Part shown: positions 44,098-52,062 of the stretch, piece after piece
How the letters are laid out: each line of letters starts with the position of its first letter
Numbering within the stretch: the first letter of the stretch is position 1
Origin: Lachnospiraceae bacterium UBA7086
Lineage (GTDB): Bacteria > Bacillota > Clostridia > Lachnospirales > Lachnospiraceae
Reading direction: 5' to 3'
Length of the DNA: 64,000 nt
Assembly: GCA_002492525.1 (NCBI GenBank)
Contig: DKZA01000016.1
Coordinates: 27,245 to 91,244, forward strand
The notes under the pieces: model-generated
Seen by the model: the letters and a program-made list of their open reading frames with translations, nothing else
The model's database searches: none
Told to the model about the DNA's origin: nothing
Position numbers and translations under genes: made by a program

Positions 44098-45117
44098 ATG
44101 GCTAAGGTCAGTATCATAGGTGCAGGAAGCTGGGGAACGGCACTGGCGGTTTTACTTCATAAGAATGGCCATAAGGTAACGGTCTGGTCTATTGTGGAGG
44201 CCGAAATTGAAATGCTTCAAAAAGAACATGAGCATAAGGATAAACTACCGGGCGTCAGACTCCCGGAAGATATGATATTTACCACGAATCTGGAAGAGGC
44301 GGTAAAGGATAAGGATATTTTGGTCTTAGCGGTGCCGTCCCCTTATACCAGGACTACTTCTCATAATATGGCTCCTCTGGTAAGAGAGGGGCAGATCATC
44401 GTTAACGTGGCCAAGGGGATAGAGGAGAACAGTCTTCTTACGCTGTCGCAGATCATCGAAGAGGAGATACCGCAGGCTGTTGTGGCGGTACTGTCCGGGC
44501 CTTCTCATGCGGAAGAGGTTGGAAGAGGAATCCCCACAACTATCGTGGTGGGTGCCAGGAAAAAGGCTACGGCAGAGTATTTACAGAATATCTTTATGAA
44601 TGAAGTGTTCCGTGTCTATATCAGTCCGGATATGTTGGGGATTGAGCTGGGAGCGGCGCTTAAGAATGTGGTTGCCCTGGCGGCGGGCATTGCCGACGGC
44701 TTAGGATATGGGGATAATACCAAAGCAGCCCTGATTACCAGAGGCATCGCGGAGATTGCCAGACTGGGTATGGCCATGGGCGGTAAGATTGAGACATTCA
44801 GCGGGCTGACGGGTATCGGAGATCTGATCGTGACCTGTGCTTCCATGCACTCCCGCAATCGTCGGGCCGGGATTTTGATTGGAAAAGGATATACCATGGA
44901 ACAGGCTATGGCTGAGGTGAAGATGGTGGTGGAAGGTGTTTATTCCGCTAAGGCGGCCATGGGACTGGCGGCGAAATATGATGTACAGCTTCCTATCATA
45001 GAACAGGTGAACAATATTCTCTTTCAGGGGATGCCGGTGGATGAAGCGGTAAGGAACCTGATGCTGCGGGATAAAAAGATTGAGAATCCCCTGATTCCCT
45101 GGGATGACAAAAAGTAA
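44098..45117 (+). CDS. gpsA: NAD(P)H glycerol-3-phosphate dehydrogenase
   Basis: A 339-residue cytoplasmic enzyme supplying glycerol-3-phosphate for PlsY. Rossmann loop GAGSWGTAL at residues 7-15, VAKGIEENS near 103, SGPSHAEEV near 136, catalytic Lys region AALKNVVALAAGI near 188. The SD AGGAGGG is good. The final Lys codons and stop lie inside a copy of a dispersed repeat (45109-45139). Confidence 0.97.
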   Translation: MAKVSIIGAGSWGTALAVLLHKNGHKVTVWSIVEAEIEMLQKEHEHKDKLPGVRLPEDMIFTTNLEEAVKDKDILVLAVPSPYTRTTSHNMAPLVREGQIIVNVAKGIEENSLLTLSQIIEEEIPQAVVAVLSGPSHAEEVGRGIPTTIVVGARKKATAEYLQNIFMNEVFRVYISPDMLGIELGAALKNVVALAAGIADGLGYGDNTKAALITRGIAEIARLGMAMGGKIETFSGLTGIGDLIVTCASMHSRNRRAGILIGKGYTMEQAMAEVKMVVEGVYSAKAAMGLAAKYDVQLPIIEQVNNILFQGMPVDEAVRNLMLRDKKIENPLIPWDDKK

Positions 45118-45139
45118 ATTTGCTTCGCGGTCTCGGATA
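45109..45139. repeat. Copy 3 of the dispersed repeat, over the gpsA stop
   Basis: Thirty of 31 bases match the reverse complement of 56550-56580 in the tyrS leader; the first 22 are identical. It covers the last two and a half sense codons and the stop of gpsA. It resembles the T-run half of the copies at 21518 and 40659 more loosely. Confidence 0.85.
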
Positions 45140-45145
45140 AGCAAT

Positions 45146-45188
45146 AAGACTGCCGCTCTTACAGGAATTATCGTAAAGCGGCAGTCTT
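45146..45188. terminator. Bidirectional terminator between gpsA and metF
   Basis: A 12-bp stem AAGACTGCCGCT with its complement (45146-45157/45177-45188) and a 19-nt loop that can pair further. Lies between convergent genes. Confidence 0.82.
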
Positions 45189-45193
45189 TCCAG

Positions 45194-46051
45194 TTATCTT
45201 GCAATCTGTTCACAAATCTCTGTGGTCGTTTTCAATTTATTCATGGAATACAGATGTATCCCGTCCACTCCCTGTTCTTTCAGGTCGAGGATCTGACGGA
45301 CGGCAAAGTCGATACCGGCCTTTCGCATATCCTCCTTATTCTCCCCGTAGGTAGCGATGATATCTGCCAGTTCTTTGGGAACGGAAGAACCGGAGAGGGA
45401 GACGGTGGTGCCCAGCTGCTTGGCGGTGGTGATGGGCATGATGCCCGCGTGAACCGGCACGGTAATTCCCAGGGCGCGTATTTTTTCCATAAAACGATAA
45501 AAGTATGTATTGTCAAAAAACATCTGGGTGACCAGGGAGGTGACCCCGGCATCTACTTTTTCTTTCAGATGTCTTAAGTCTGTCTCCATATCCGGGGCCT
45601 CAAAGTGTTTCTCTGGATAGCAGGCACCTGAAATCTGTAAATCGGTGTGCGCTTTCAGGTGGCGTATCAGATCCGTGGCATAATAAAATTCCCGTTTGTT
45701 AAACTGCTCGTCCGTCATATCTTTGGGCCTGTCTCCGCGAAGAGCCAGGACATGGTTTACACCGGCTTCCTGTAAGGCGGCACAGTTTCTCTCAAGATCC
45801 TCTTTTGTAAAGCCAACACAGGTAATGTGGGCGATGGCACGAATATGAAGTTCTTTCTGGATATAGGAGGCAATCTCTATTGTCTTGCCGGCCCGGGAAC
45901 CGCCAGCACCGTAAGTACAACTGATAAAATCGGGGTGCAGTTTTGCAGTCTCTTTTAAGAAGCTGAATATATTTTCAAATTCTTCTTCCTTTTTGGGCGG
46001 AAATATTTCAAAAGAAAGACTGGTTTCCTTTGGCGTTGTTGTCTGTGACAT
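45194..46051 (-). CDS. metF: Methylenetetrahydrofolate reductase
   Basis: A 285-residue FAD enzyme reducing 5,10-methylene-THF to 5-methyl-THF for methionine synthesis. LSFEIFPPKKEEE near residue 11, DFISCTYGAGGS near 39, LALRGDRP near 97 and MFFDNTYFYRFM near 167 are family landmarks. MetF of anaerobes can also serve the methyl branch of acetogenesis, but no other gene of that pathway is here. Confidence 0.94.
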   Translation of the reverse strand: MSQTTTPKETSLSFEIFPPKKEEEFENIFSFLKETAKLHPDFISCTYGAGGSRAGKTIEIASYIQKELHIRAIAHITCVGFTKEDLERNCAALQEAGVNHVLALRGDRPKDMTDEQFNKREFYYATDLIRHLKAHTDLQISGACYPEKHFEAPDMETDLRHLKEKVDAGVTSLVTQMFFDNTYFYRFMEKIRALGITVPVHAGIMPITTAKQLGTTVSLSGSSVPKELADIIATYGENKEDMRKAGIDFAVRQILDLKEQGVDGIHLYSMNKLKTTTEICEQIAR

Positions 46052-46096
46052 GGGTATATTCCTTTCGCATGAATGACTTGCTTTTACATCTGAAAT

Positions 46097-46125
46097 ATCG
46101 TAACATAAATTTATAGCGGGTGCAA
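46097..46125 (-). promoter_or_regulatory. Promoter for metF (minus strand)
   Basis: On the minus strand TTGCAC (46125-46120), 17 bp, TACGAT (46102-46097), with extended -10 TG. It lies in the 153-bp divergent gap before moxR; no clear plus-strand promoter was fixed there. Confidence 0.5.
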
Positions 46126-46204
46126 TAACCTAAATCCATGAGGCACACAGGCACCAGTCAGACTGTATGGAAAATCAGCAAAGAGAACCAGAAAGGATAT
46201 TAAT

Positions 46205-47023
46205 ATGGGAAATACAAAGTTTGAGAGTACGACAGATTATGTGGCATCTGAGCAGCTTTTGTCCAGCGTAAATGTGGCGATTGCCCTAAAGAAACCGCTG
46301 CTTGTAAAGGGAGAGCCGGGTACCGGTAAGACCATGCTGGCACAGGCCATTGCCAATTCTCTCGGGAAAAAACTGATTATCTGGAATATTAAATCTACCA
46401 CGAAGGCGCAGGACGGTCTGTATATGTATGACACGATTCAGAGGTTATACGATGGACAGTTCGGGGAAGAGGGCGTGGATGACATTGCCCATTACATTAA
46501 GCTGGGTAAGCTGGGAGAGGCTTTTGAGTCGGAGGAACAGGTGATTCTTCTGATTGATGAGATAGACAAAGCGGATTTGGAATTTCCCAATGATTTATTA
46601 TGGGAACTGGACCAGATGGAATTTTATATTCACGAGACCAAGCAGACTGTGAAAGCCAAACACAGACCCATCGTGATCATTACTTCCAATGCGGAGAAAG
46701 AACTGCCGGACGCTTTCCTGAGAAGATGTATTTTCCACTATATTGATTTCCCTGATCAGGAACTTATGGAGGAGATTGTAAGGACCCATTATCCGGAGGT
46801 GGAAGATAAGCTGTTAAAGGATGCTATGGAGGTGTTTTACTGGATTCGTTCCATGAAGGATATCCGTAAGAAACCGAGCACTTCGGAGCTGATTGACTGG
46901 ATCAATGCTTTGCAGATCGGCGGGATTCCTACAGACAGGCTGAGACAGGAACTGCCTTTTATCGGTGTTGTGGTCAAGAAGGATGAGGATTTGGAGACGG
47001 TCAGGAATAAGAGGGATTTTTAG
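46205..47023 (+). CDS. MoxR-type AAA+ ATPase
   Basis: A 272-residue AAA+ ATPase of the MoxR/CoxD group. Walker A GEPGTGKTM near residue 36, Walker B ILLIDEIDKAD near 117, sensor 1 IITSNAEKELPDAFLRR near 156. MoxR ATPases act as chaperones or metal-insertion motors for partner VWA proteins; the next gene, 1 nt away, is one. The substrate is unknown. Note that these are not adjacent to any carbon-monoxide or methanol dehydrogenase gene. Confidence 0.9.
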   Translation: MGNTKFESTTDYVASEQLLSSVNVAIALKKPLLVKGEPGTGKTMLAQAIANSLGKKLIIWNIKSTTKAQDGLYMYDTIQRLYDGQFGEEGVDDIAHYIKLGKLGEAFESEEQVILLIDEIDKADLEFPNDLLWELDQMEFYIHETKQTVKAKHRPIVIITSNAEKELPDAFLRRCIFHYIDFPDQELMEEIVRTHYPEVEDKLLKDAMEVFYWIRSMKDIRKKPSTSELIDWINALQIGGIPTDRLRQELPFIGVVVKKDEDLETVRNKRDF

Positions 47024-47024
47024 T

Positions 47025-48221
47025 ATGTTCAATAAATTTTTCTATACTTTAAAGGATAAGGGGCTTGAAGTTTCTTTAAGTGAATGGCTGACTTTACAGG
47101 AAGCGCTGGATCAGGGTTTATGTCACAGCAGTCTTACGGAGTTTTATTATCTGGCGCGGATGATTCTGGTGAAGTCCGAGACCGAGTTTGACAAGTTTGA
47201 TATGGCTTTCGATGAGGTGTTTAAGGGTATCCAGTCGGAGAGTGAAGTGGGCAAGAACATGATGCGCTGGCTGGATAAACCGGAGATGCAGGATGTGTTT
47301 GAAGAGATGCGTCACGAGATGAACCAGGAAGTCATTACTCTGGATAAAGAAGATATAGAAAATAAGTTCAAAGACAGGCTTCGGGACCAGAATGAAGAAC
47401 ACAACGGCGGCAGCTACTGGATCGGTACCATGGGCAAGACGTCCTTTGGCAATATGGGCGGCAATATGGGCGGTATCCGGGTGGGCGGTACCACCGGGTA
47501 TCAGTCGGCTTTTCAGGTAGTGGGTGCCAGAAAGTACCGTGACTTCAGAAATGATAAGGTGCTGGATAACAGGCAGTTTCAGATGGCGCTTCGCAAGCTA
47601 AGGCAGTTTTCCAGTAAGCTGGATATTCCGGAGACGGAGCTGGATATCAACGGAACGGTGGACGCTACCTGCAACAATGGAGGATGCTTGCAGATCGTCA
47701 TGGAAAAGCCCCGCAAAAATGCGGTGAAGCTTTTGCTGCTGATGGATTCCGGCGGTACCATGATTCCCTATACAACGCTGCTGAATGAATTGTTCCATTC
47801 TGTGCATAAATCCAATCATTATAAGGATGTAAAGACTTACTTCTTCCATAATTGTATCTATGCGAACCTCTATAACACACCGGAGTGTGAGAACGGAGAC
47901 TGGATCGAGACAGAGTGGATGTTCCGGAATCTTGACAGCGATTATAAGGTGATCATTGTAGGAGATGCGGCCATGGCGCCGGAGGAACTGTATTCCACCA
48001 CTGGCAATTACAGAGGCCCTAACGGCGGACTTTCAGGAATGGACTGGCTGCTCTTAATGAAACGGCATTATAAGAAAGTGGTGTGGCTGAATCCGAAGAT
48101 GGCCCCGGGACATGCGCCCTGGCGGGAGGCGGAGACAGCGATCAAGGAACTGTTTCCCATGTATAAGCTGACGGTGGATGGACTCAACCAGGCAATGATG
48201 AAACTGATGGTAAATCGGTGA
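47025..48221 (+). CDS. VWA domain (CoxE-like) partner of the MoxR ATPase
   Basis: A 398-residue soluble protein. The N-terminal ~170 residues are helical and acidic; a glycine-rich stretch (GNMGGNMGGIRVGGT) is near 145. The VWA fold occupies about 230-398. Its metal site is MDSGGTM near 239, a D-x-G-x-T variant of canonical D-x-S-x-S. The start lies directly after the moxR stop. It is most like the CoxE group of VWA proteins; the function is unknown. Confidence 0.85.
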   Translation: MFNKFFYTLKDKGLEVSLSEWLTLQEALDQGLCHSSLTEFYYLARMILVKSETEFDKFDMAFDEVFKGIQSESEVGKNMMRWLDKPEMQDVFEEMRHEMNQEVITLDKEDIENKFKDRLRDQNEEHNGGSYWIGTMGKTSFGNMGGNMGGIRVGGTTGYQSAFQVVGARKYRDFRNDKVLDNRQFQMALRKLRQFSSKLDIPETELDINGTVDATCNNGGCLQIVMEKPRKNAVKLLLLMDSGGTMIPYTTLLNELFHSVHKSNHYKDVKTYFFHNCIYANLYNTPECENGDWIETEWMFRNLDSDYKVIIVGDAAMAPEELYSTTGNYRGPNGGLSGMDWLLLMKRHYKKVVWLNPKMAPGHAPWREAETAIKELFPMYKLTVDGLNQAMMKLMVNR

Positions 48222-48245
48222 CGGGTATCCTGTCATCGATTTTTT
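48214..48245 (+). terminator. Terminator after the VWA gene
   Basis: A 9-bp stem (48214-48222/48232-48240) with one G-T pair and six T (48240-48245). The stem includes the VWA stop codon. Confidence 0.82.
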
Positions 48246-48252
48246 ATCCCTC

Positions 48253-48281
48253 TTGACTTTAACGAGTAAAAGTGTTAAAGT
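48253..48281 (+). promoter_or_regulatory. Promoter with embedded operator for the aryl/acyl-CoA cluster
   Basis: TTGACT (48253-48258) and TAAAGT (48276-48281) 17 bp apart with extended -10 TG (48273-48274). An 8-10-8 perfect dyad ACTTTAAC/GTTAAAGT (48256-48263/48274-48281) fills the spacer edges, so a bound repressor would block polymerase. A third partial unit GTAAAAGCG (48283-48291) repeats the half-site. The regulator gene is not visible nearby. Confidence 0.68.
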
Positions 48282-48363
48282 GGTAAAAGCGGTTTTGATA
48301 TCGTTGATAAAACATGGACAGATTTGTCCGCGTGAATGTTTGTCATTGGAAAGGAGCCTGATT

Positions 48364-48762
48364 ATGTCAGCGTTGGAGGAGATTCGCAGTCGTTTTCAAA
48401 ATGATCATTTTGCTACGGACGCCACAGGGGTCGTCATTGATGCAGCGGAACCAGGGAAAGCGGTGTGTTCTTTCGTTTTGGAAGAAAAACATATGAATGA
48501 GAATCATGTTCCTATGGGCGGCGCTATTTTTACTCTGGCGGATATTGCCTGTGCCGTGGCTGCTAACGGATATTCCGAGAAAAAAACGGTCAGTCAGCAG
48601 GCGTCCATCACGTTTCTTGCCCCGGCCAAAGGAAAGCGCCTGATTGCAGAGGCCTCCTGTCTGCGGGCCGGACGCACCACAGCACTTTATGCGGTGGATG
48701 TGCGGGATGAACTGGGGACTTATGTGGCCCATGCCACGGTGAATGGTTATGTGATTGGATAG
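48364..48762 (+). CDS. PaaI-family hotdog thioesterase
   Basis: A 132-residue hotdog-fold acyl-CoA thioesterase. The family motif MNENHVPMGGAIFTLADIA near residue 43 holds the catalytic N/G/D pattern (HxxxGG). ATG 48364 has an AAAGGAG SD; the ORF upstream overlaps the promoter and is not coding. It is the first gene of the seven-gene cluster and could recycle CoA from stalled aryl-acetyl-CoA, as PaaI does in phenylacetate metabolism. Confidence 0.87.
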   Translation: MSALEEIRSRFQNDHFATDATGVVIDAAEPGKAVCSFVLEEKHMNENHVPMGGAIFTLADIACAVAANGYSEKKTVSQQASITFLAPAKGKRLIAEASCLRAGRTTALYAVDVRDELGTYVAHATVNGYVIG

Positions 48763-48825
48763 TATCATAGAGGATGTGAGAGAGAAGCATGCTTTGATAA
48801 AGATGCGAAAAGGAGGAACCAGGGA

Positions 48826-50463
48826 ATGGTAATCACAGATTTTTTGGAAAGAAATGCCCGTCTATACGGTTCGGATACGGCGCTCGTGGAGTTAAATCCA
48901 TCTCAGGAGCGTGACAGTGCGGTGACCTGGCGGGAAGCAAGTCTTATTGAGAGCGCGGGAAACGGCGCTCCCTATCGCAGGGAGTTAAGCTGGGCGGATT
49001 TTGACAGGCGTGCCAACCGATTTGCGAACCTGCTTTTAAGCCGCGGTTTGGAGCGGGAGACGAAGGTGGGGATTTTAATGATGAACTGCCTGGAATGGCT
49101 GCCTATTTATTTTGGAATTCTGAAAGCGGGCGGCGTAGCTGTGCCTTTGAATTTTCGGTATTCTTCGGAGGAAATCAAATATTGTCTGGAACTTGCGGAT
49201 GTGGAGATATTGGTTTTCGGGCCGGAGTTTATCAGCCGGATGGATGCCATAGTGGACGATTTGACGCGTGTGAGAATGATGTTTTTCCCGGGAGCGGACG
49301 GACCCGTTTACACGGAGGATTGTCTGAAATTGATGGGATTTTGCTCTTCCAGTGCGCCGCCGGTGGCGCTTAAGGAGACGGATTATGCCGCTATCTATTT
49401 TTCTTCCGGTACCACCGGATTCCCCAAGGCGATTCTGCATAATCATCTTGCCCTGCGTTCCTCTTGTGAGACGGAGCAGAACCACCACGGACAGACCAAG
49501 GAGGATGTGTTCCTCTGTATTCCGCCGCTTTATCACACAGGGGCTAAAATGCACTGGTTCGGTTCTTTGATCACGGCCGGCAAGGCGGTGCTTCTCCGGG
49601 GTGTGAAACCGGAGTGGATCTTACGGGCGGTGACAGAGGAAAAGTGCACAATTGTGTGGCTGTTAGTACCCTGGGCACAGGATCTTCTGGATGCCATTGA
49701 TTCGGGAAAGGTGGATATGGAACATTATCTGTTGGAGCAGTGGCGGCTGATGCATATTGGAGCCCAGCCTGTTCCGCCCAGTCTGATTCAGCGTTGGAAG
49801 AAACATTTCCCCCATCATCAGTATGACACAAATTATGGTTTGAGCGAATCTATCGGGCCTGGCTGTGTGCATCTGGGAGTGGAAAATATACATAAAGTGG
49901 GAGCCATCGGGAAACCGGGTTATCACTGGGAAGCAAAGATTGTGGACGAGCAGGGACGAGAGACGGCACAGGGAGAGGTGGGAGAACTCATTGTTCACGG
50001 CCCTGGCGTTATGCTGTGCTATTATAAGAATCCCGAGGCTACAGACGAAGTTTTAAAGGACGGATGGCTTTATACGGGGGATATGGCCCGCATGGATGAG
50101 GATGGATTCATCTATCTGGTGGACCGCAAGAAGGATGTTATTATTTCCGGCGGCGAGAATCTGTATCCGGTGCAGATTGAAGATTTCCTGCGCAGAAACG
50201 ATAAGATTAAGGATGTGGCCGTGATCGGACTGCCGGATACAAGGCTTGGCGAGATAGCGGCGGCAGTGATAGAGCTGAAGGAAGGCATGGCCTGTACGGA
50301 GGAAGAGATCATGGAGTTTTGTAAAGAGCTTCCCCGGTACAAGCGTCCGCGAAAGATTATCTTTGAAAAGGTGCCCAGAAATCCTACGGGTAAGATTGAG
50401 AAACCAGTGCTCAGGGAGCGGTACTGTCATGGCAGTCTTGTGGAGGCGCAGATTACAAACTAG
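48826..50463 (+). CDS. Acyl-CoA synthetase (AMP-forming)
   Basis: A 545-residue ANL-superfamily ligase that activates a carboxylate with ATP and CoA. The AMP loop YFSSGTTGFPKA is near residue 190, NYGLSESIGPG near 338, LYTGDMARMDEDG near 418, and catalytic Lys in NPTGKIEKP near 526. It is of the long/medium-chain or aryl class (similar to FadD/AliA-type), distinct from the PaaK ligase later in the cluster. The substrate cannot be read; context favours aromatic or branched acids. Confidence 0.88.
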   Translation: MVITDFLERNARLYGSDTALVELNPSQERDSAVTWREASLIESAGNGAPYRRELSWADFDRRANRFANLLLSRGLERETKVGILMMNCLEWLPIYFGILKAGGVAVPLNFRYSSEEIKYCLELADVEILVFGPEFISRMDAIVDDLTRVRMMFFPGADGPVYTEDCLKLMGFCSSSAPPVALKETDYAAIYFSSGTTGFPKAILHNHLALRSSCETEQNHHGQTKEDVFLCIPPLYHTGAKMHWFGSLITAGKAVLLRGVKPEWILRAVTEEKCTIVWLLVPWAQDLLDAIDSGKVDMEHYLLEQWRLMHIGAQPVPPSLIQRWKKHFPHHQYDTNYGLSESIGPGCVHLGVENIHKVGAIGKPGYHWEAKIVDEQGRETAQGEVGELIVHGPGVMLCYYKNPEATDEVLKDGWLYTGDMARMDEDGFIYLVDRKKDVIISGGENLYPVQIEDFLRRNDKIKDVAVIGLPDTRLGEIAAAVIELKEGMACTEEEIMEFCKELPRYKRPRKIIFEKVPRNPTGKIEKPVLRERYCHGSLVEAQITN

Positions 50464-50496
50464 AAGATAAATTGTGAAAGGGAAAGAGGTTGTATT

Positions 50497-52047
50497 ATGG
50501 ATCTTTTTATTAAGTTACTTATGCTTATTATATTTTTCGGGGTAATGATCGGCATCGGATTGTATTGCCGTAAACATGCCACCGATGTTAACGGATTTGT
50601 GCTGGGCGGAAGGAGCGTTGGACCATGGCTCACAGCTTTCGCCTATGGAACCAGCTATTTTTCGGCAGTGGTCTTTGTGGGATATGCGGGGCAGTTTGGC
50701 TGGAAATATGGAATTGCCGCTACCTGGGCCGGACTGGGCAATGCCTTTCTTGGTTCTCTTCTTGCCTGGGCAGTGCTGGGACGGCGTACCCGTATTATGA
50801 CGCAGCACTTAAACAGTGCTACCATGCCGGAATTTTTTGGACAGCGGTTTGAGAGCAAACCGTTAAAGCTGGCAGCTTCGGCAATCATCTTTATCTTTTT
50901 GATTCCTTATACGGCCAGTCTTTACAACGGGTTAAGCCGTCTTTTCGGTATGGCTTTTGATATTGATTACAGCGTATGTGTGATAGTTATGGCAGTGCTT
51001 ACCGGTATTTATGTCATTGCGGGCGGTTATATGGCTACCGCCATCAATGACTTTATTCAGGGAATCATCATGATTTTTGGTATCGTGGCCGTAATCTTTG
51101 CGGTGCTGAACAGTCAGGGCGGTTTCCTTGCGGCATTGGATAAACTGGCCGCTGTGAGCGACGAGACGGTTTCTGCGGCGCCGGGTGTGTTTAATTCTTT
51201 CTTCGGGCCGGATCCGGCAGGCCTTTTGGGCGTGGTGATTCTCACCAGTCTGGGAACCTGGGGACTGCCCCAGATGGTGCAGAAGTTTTATGCGATCAAG
51301 AGTGAGAGTGCTATCAATAAGGGAATGATCATTTCCACTATTTTTGCGACGATTGTGGCGGGCGGCTGTTATTTCCTGGGCGGTTTTGGCCGGCTTTTTA
51401 GTGATAGAATTGATATTGCTGCCAATGGATATGATTCTGTGGTACCCACCATGCTTTCCGGGCTGCCCACAATTTTAATTGCGGTGGTGGTGATTTTGGT
51501 GCTTTCTGCTTCCATGTCCACGCTTTCTTCCCTGGTATTGGCATCAAGCTCCACCTTGACGCTGGACTTTATTAAAGGTAATATGATAAAAGAGATGGAT
51601 GAGAAAGAACAGGTGAAATGGATGCGGGCCCTTCTGGTGGTCTTTATTGCTATTTCCGTAGTACTTGCGTTGATTCAGTATCGTTCTAATGTCACCTTTA
51701 TCGCACAGCTCATGGGGGTGAGCTGGGGCGCCTTGGCCGGTGCTTTTCTGGCGCCGTTCTTGTATGGTCTATATTGGAAGAGAACTACCAAAGCGGCTTG
51801 CTGGACGAGTTTTTTGTTCTCTACGATTGTGATGCTTGCCAATATTTTCTTTCGGTCAAGTTTTCCCGCATACTTACAGTCGCCCATTAATGCCGGCGCA
51901 TTTTGTATGCTGGCAGGGCTTGTAATTGTGCCTGTGGTGAGTTTGTTCACAAAGGCGCCAAAGCAGGATGAGCTTCAGAAGATTTTTTCCTGCTATGAGA
52001 AGAAAGTGACGGTCTCCGTGACAGATTCCATCGGTGATCAGACTTAA
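50497..52047 (+). CDS. Sodium:solute symporter (SSS family)
   Basis: A 516-residue membrane transporter with about 13 hydrophobic helices. GGRSVGPWLTAFAYGTSYFSA near residue 27, and TM8 region SASMSTLSSLVLASSS near 341 with Na+-binding Ser/Thr are SSS features. Position between a CoA ligase and an oxidoreductase suggests sodium-driven uptake of the carboxylate used by the cluster (for example phenylacetate), but SSS proteins also carry proline, acetate and others. Confidence 0.9.
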   Translation: MDLFIKLLMLIIFFGVMIGIGLYCRKHATDVNGFVLGGRSVGPWLTAFAYGTSYFSAVVFVGYAGQFGWKYGIAATWAGLGNAFLGSLLAWAVLGRRTRIMTQHLNSATMPEFFGQRFESKPLKLAASAIIFIFLIPYTASLYNGLSRLFGMAFDIDYSVCVIVMAVLTGIYVIAGGYMATAINDFIQGIIMIFGIVAVIFAVLNSQGGFLAALDKLAAVSDETVSAAPGVFNSFFGPDPAGLLGVVILTSLGTWGLPQMVQKFYAIKSESAINKGMIISTIFATIVAGGCYFLGGFGRLFSDRIDIAANGYDSVVPTMLSGLPTILIAVVVILVLSASMSTLSSLVLASSSTLTLDFIKGNMIKEMDEKEQVKWMRALLVVFIAISVVLALIQYRSNVTFIAQLMGVSWGALAGAFLAPFLYGLYWKRTTKAACWTSFLFSTIVMLANIFFRSSFPAYLQSPINAGAFCMLAGLVIVPVVSLFTKAPKQDELQKIFSCYEKKVTVSVTDSIGDQT

Positions 52048-52062
52048 GGAGGAAAAGGATAT

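Noticed and set aside
46205..48221. Antiphage defence system (MoxR-VWA type)
   Set aside because: Some defence loci use AAA+ and VWA proteins, but here there is no effector, and neighbours are metabolic; no support.
48253..48363. Extended N-terminus of the PaaI-like gene
   Set aside because: This stretch contains the promoter and dyad; the ATG at 48364 has an AAAGGAG site and fits family length.
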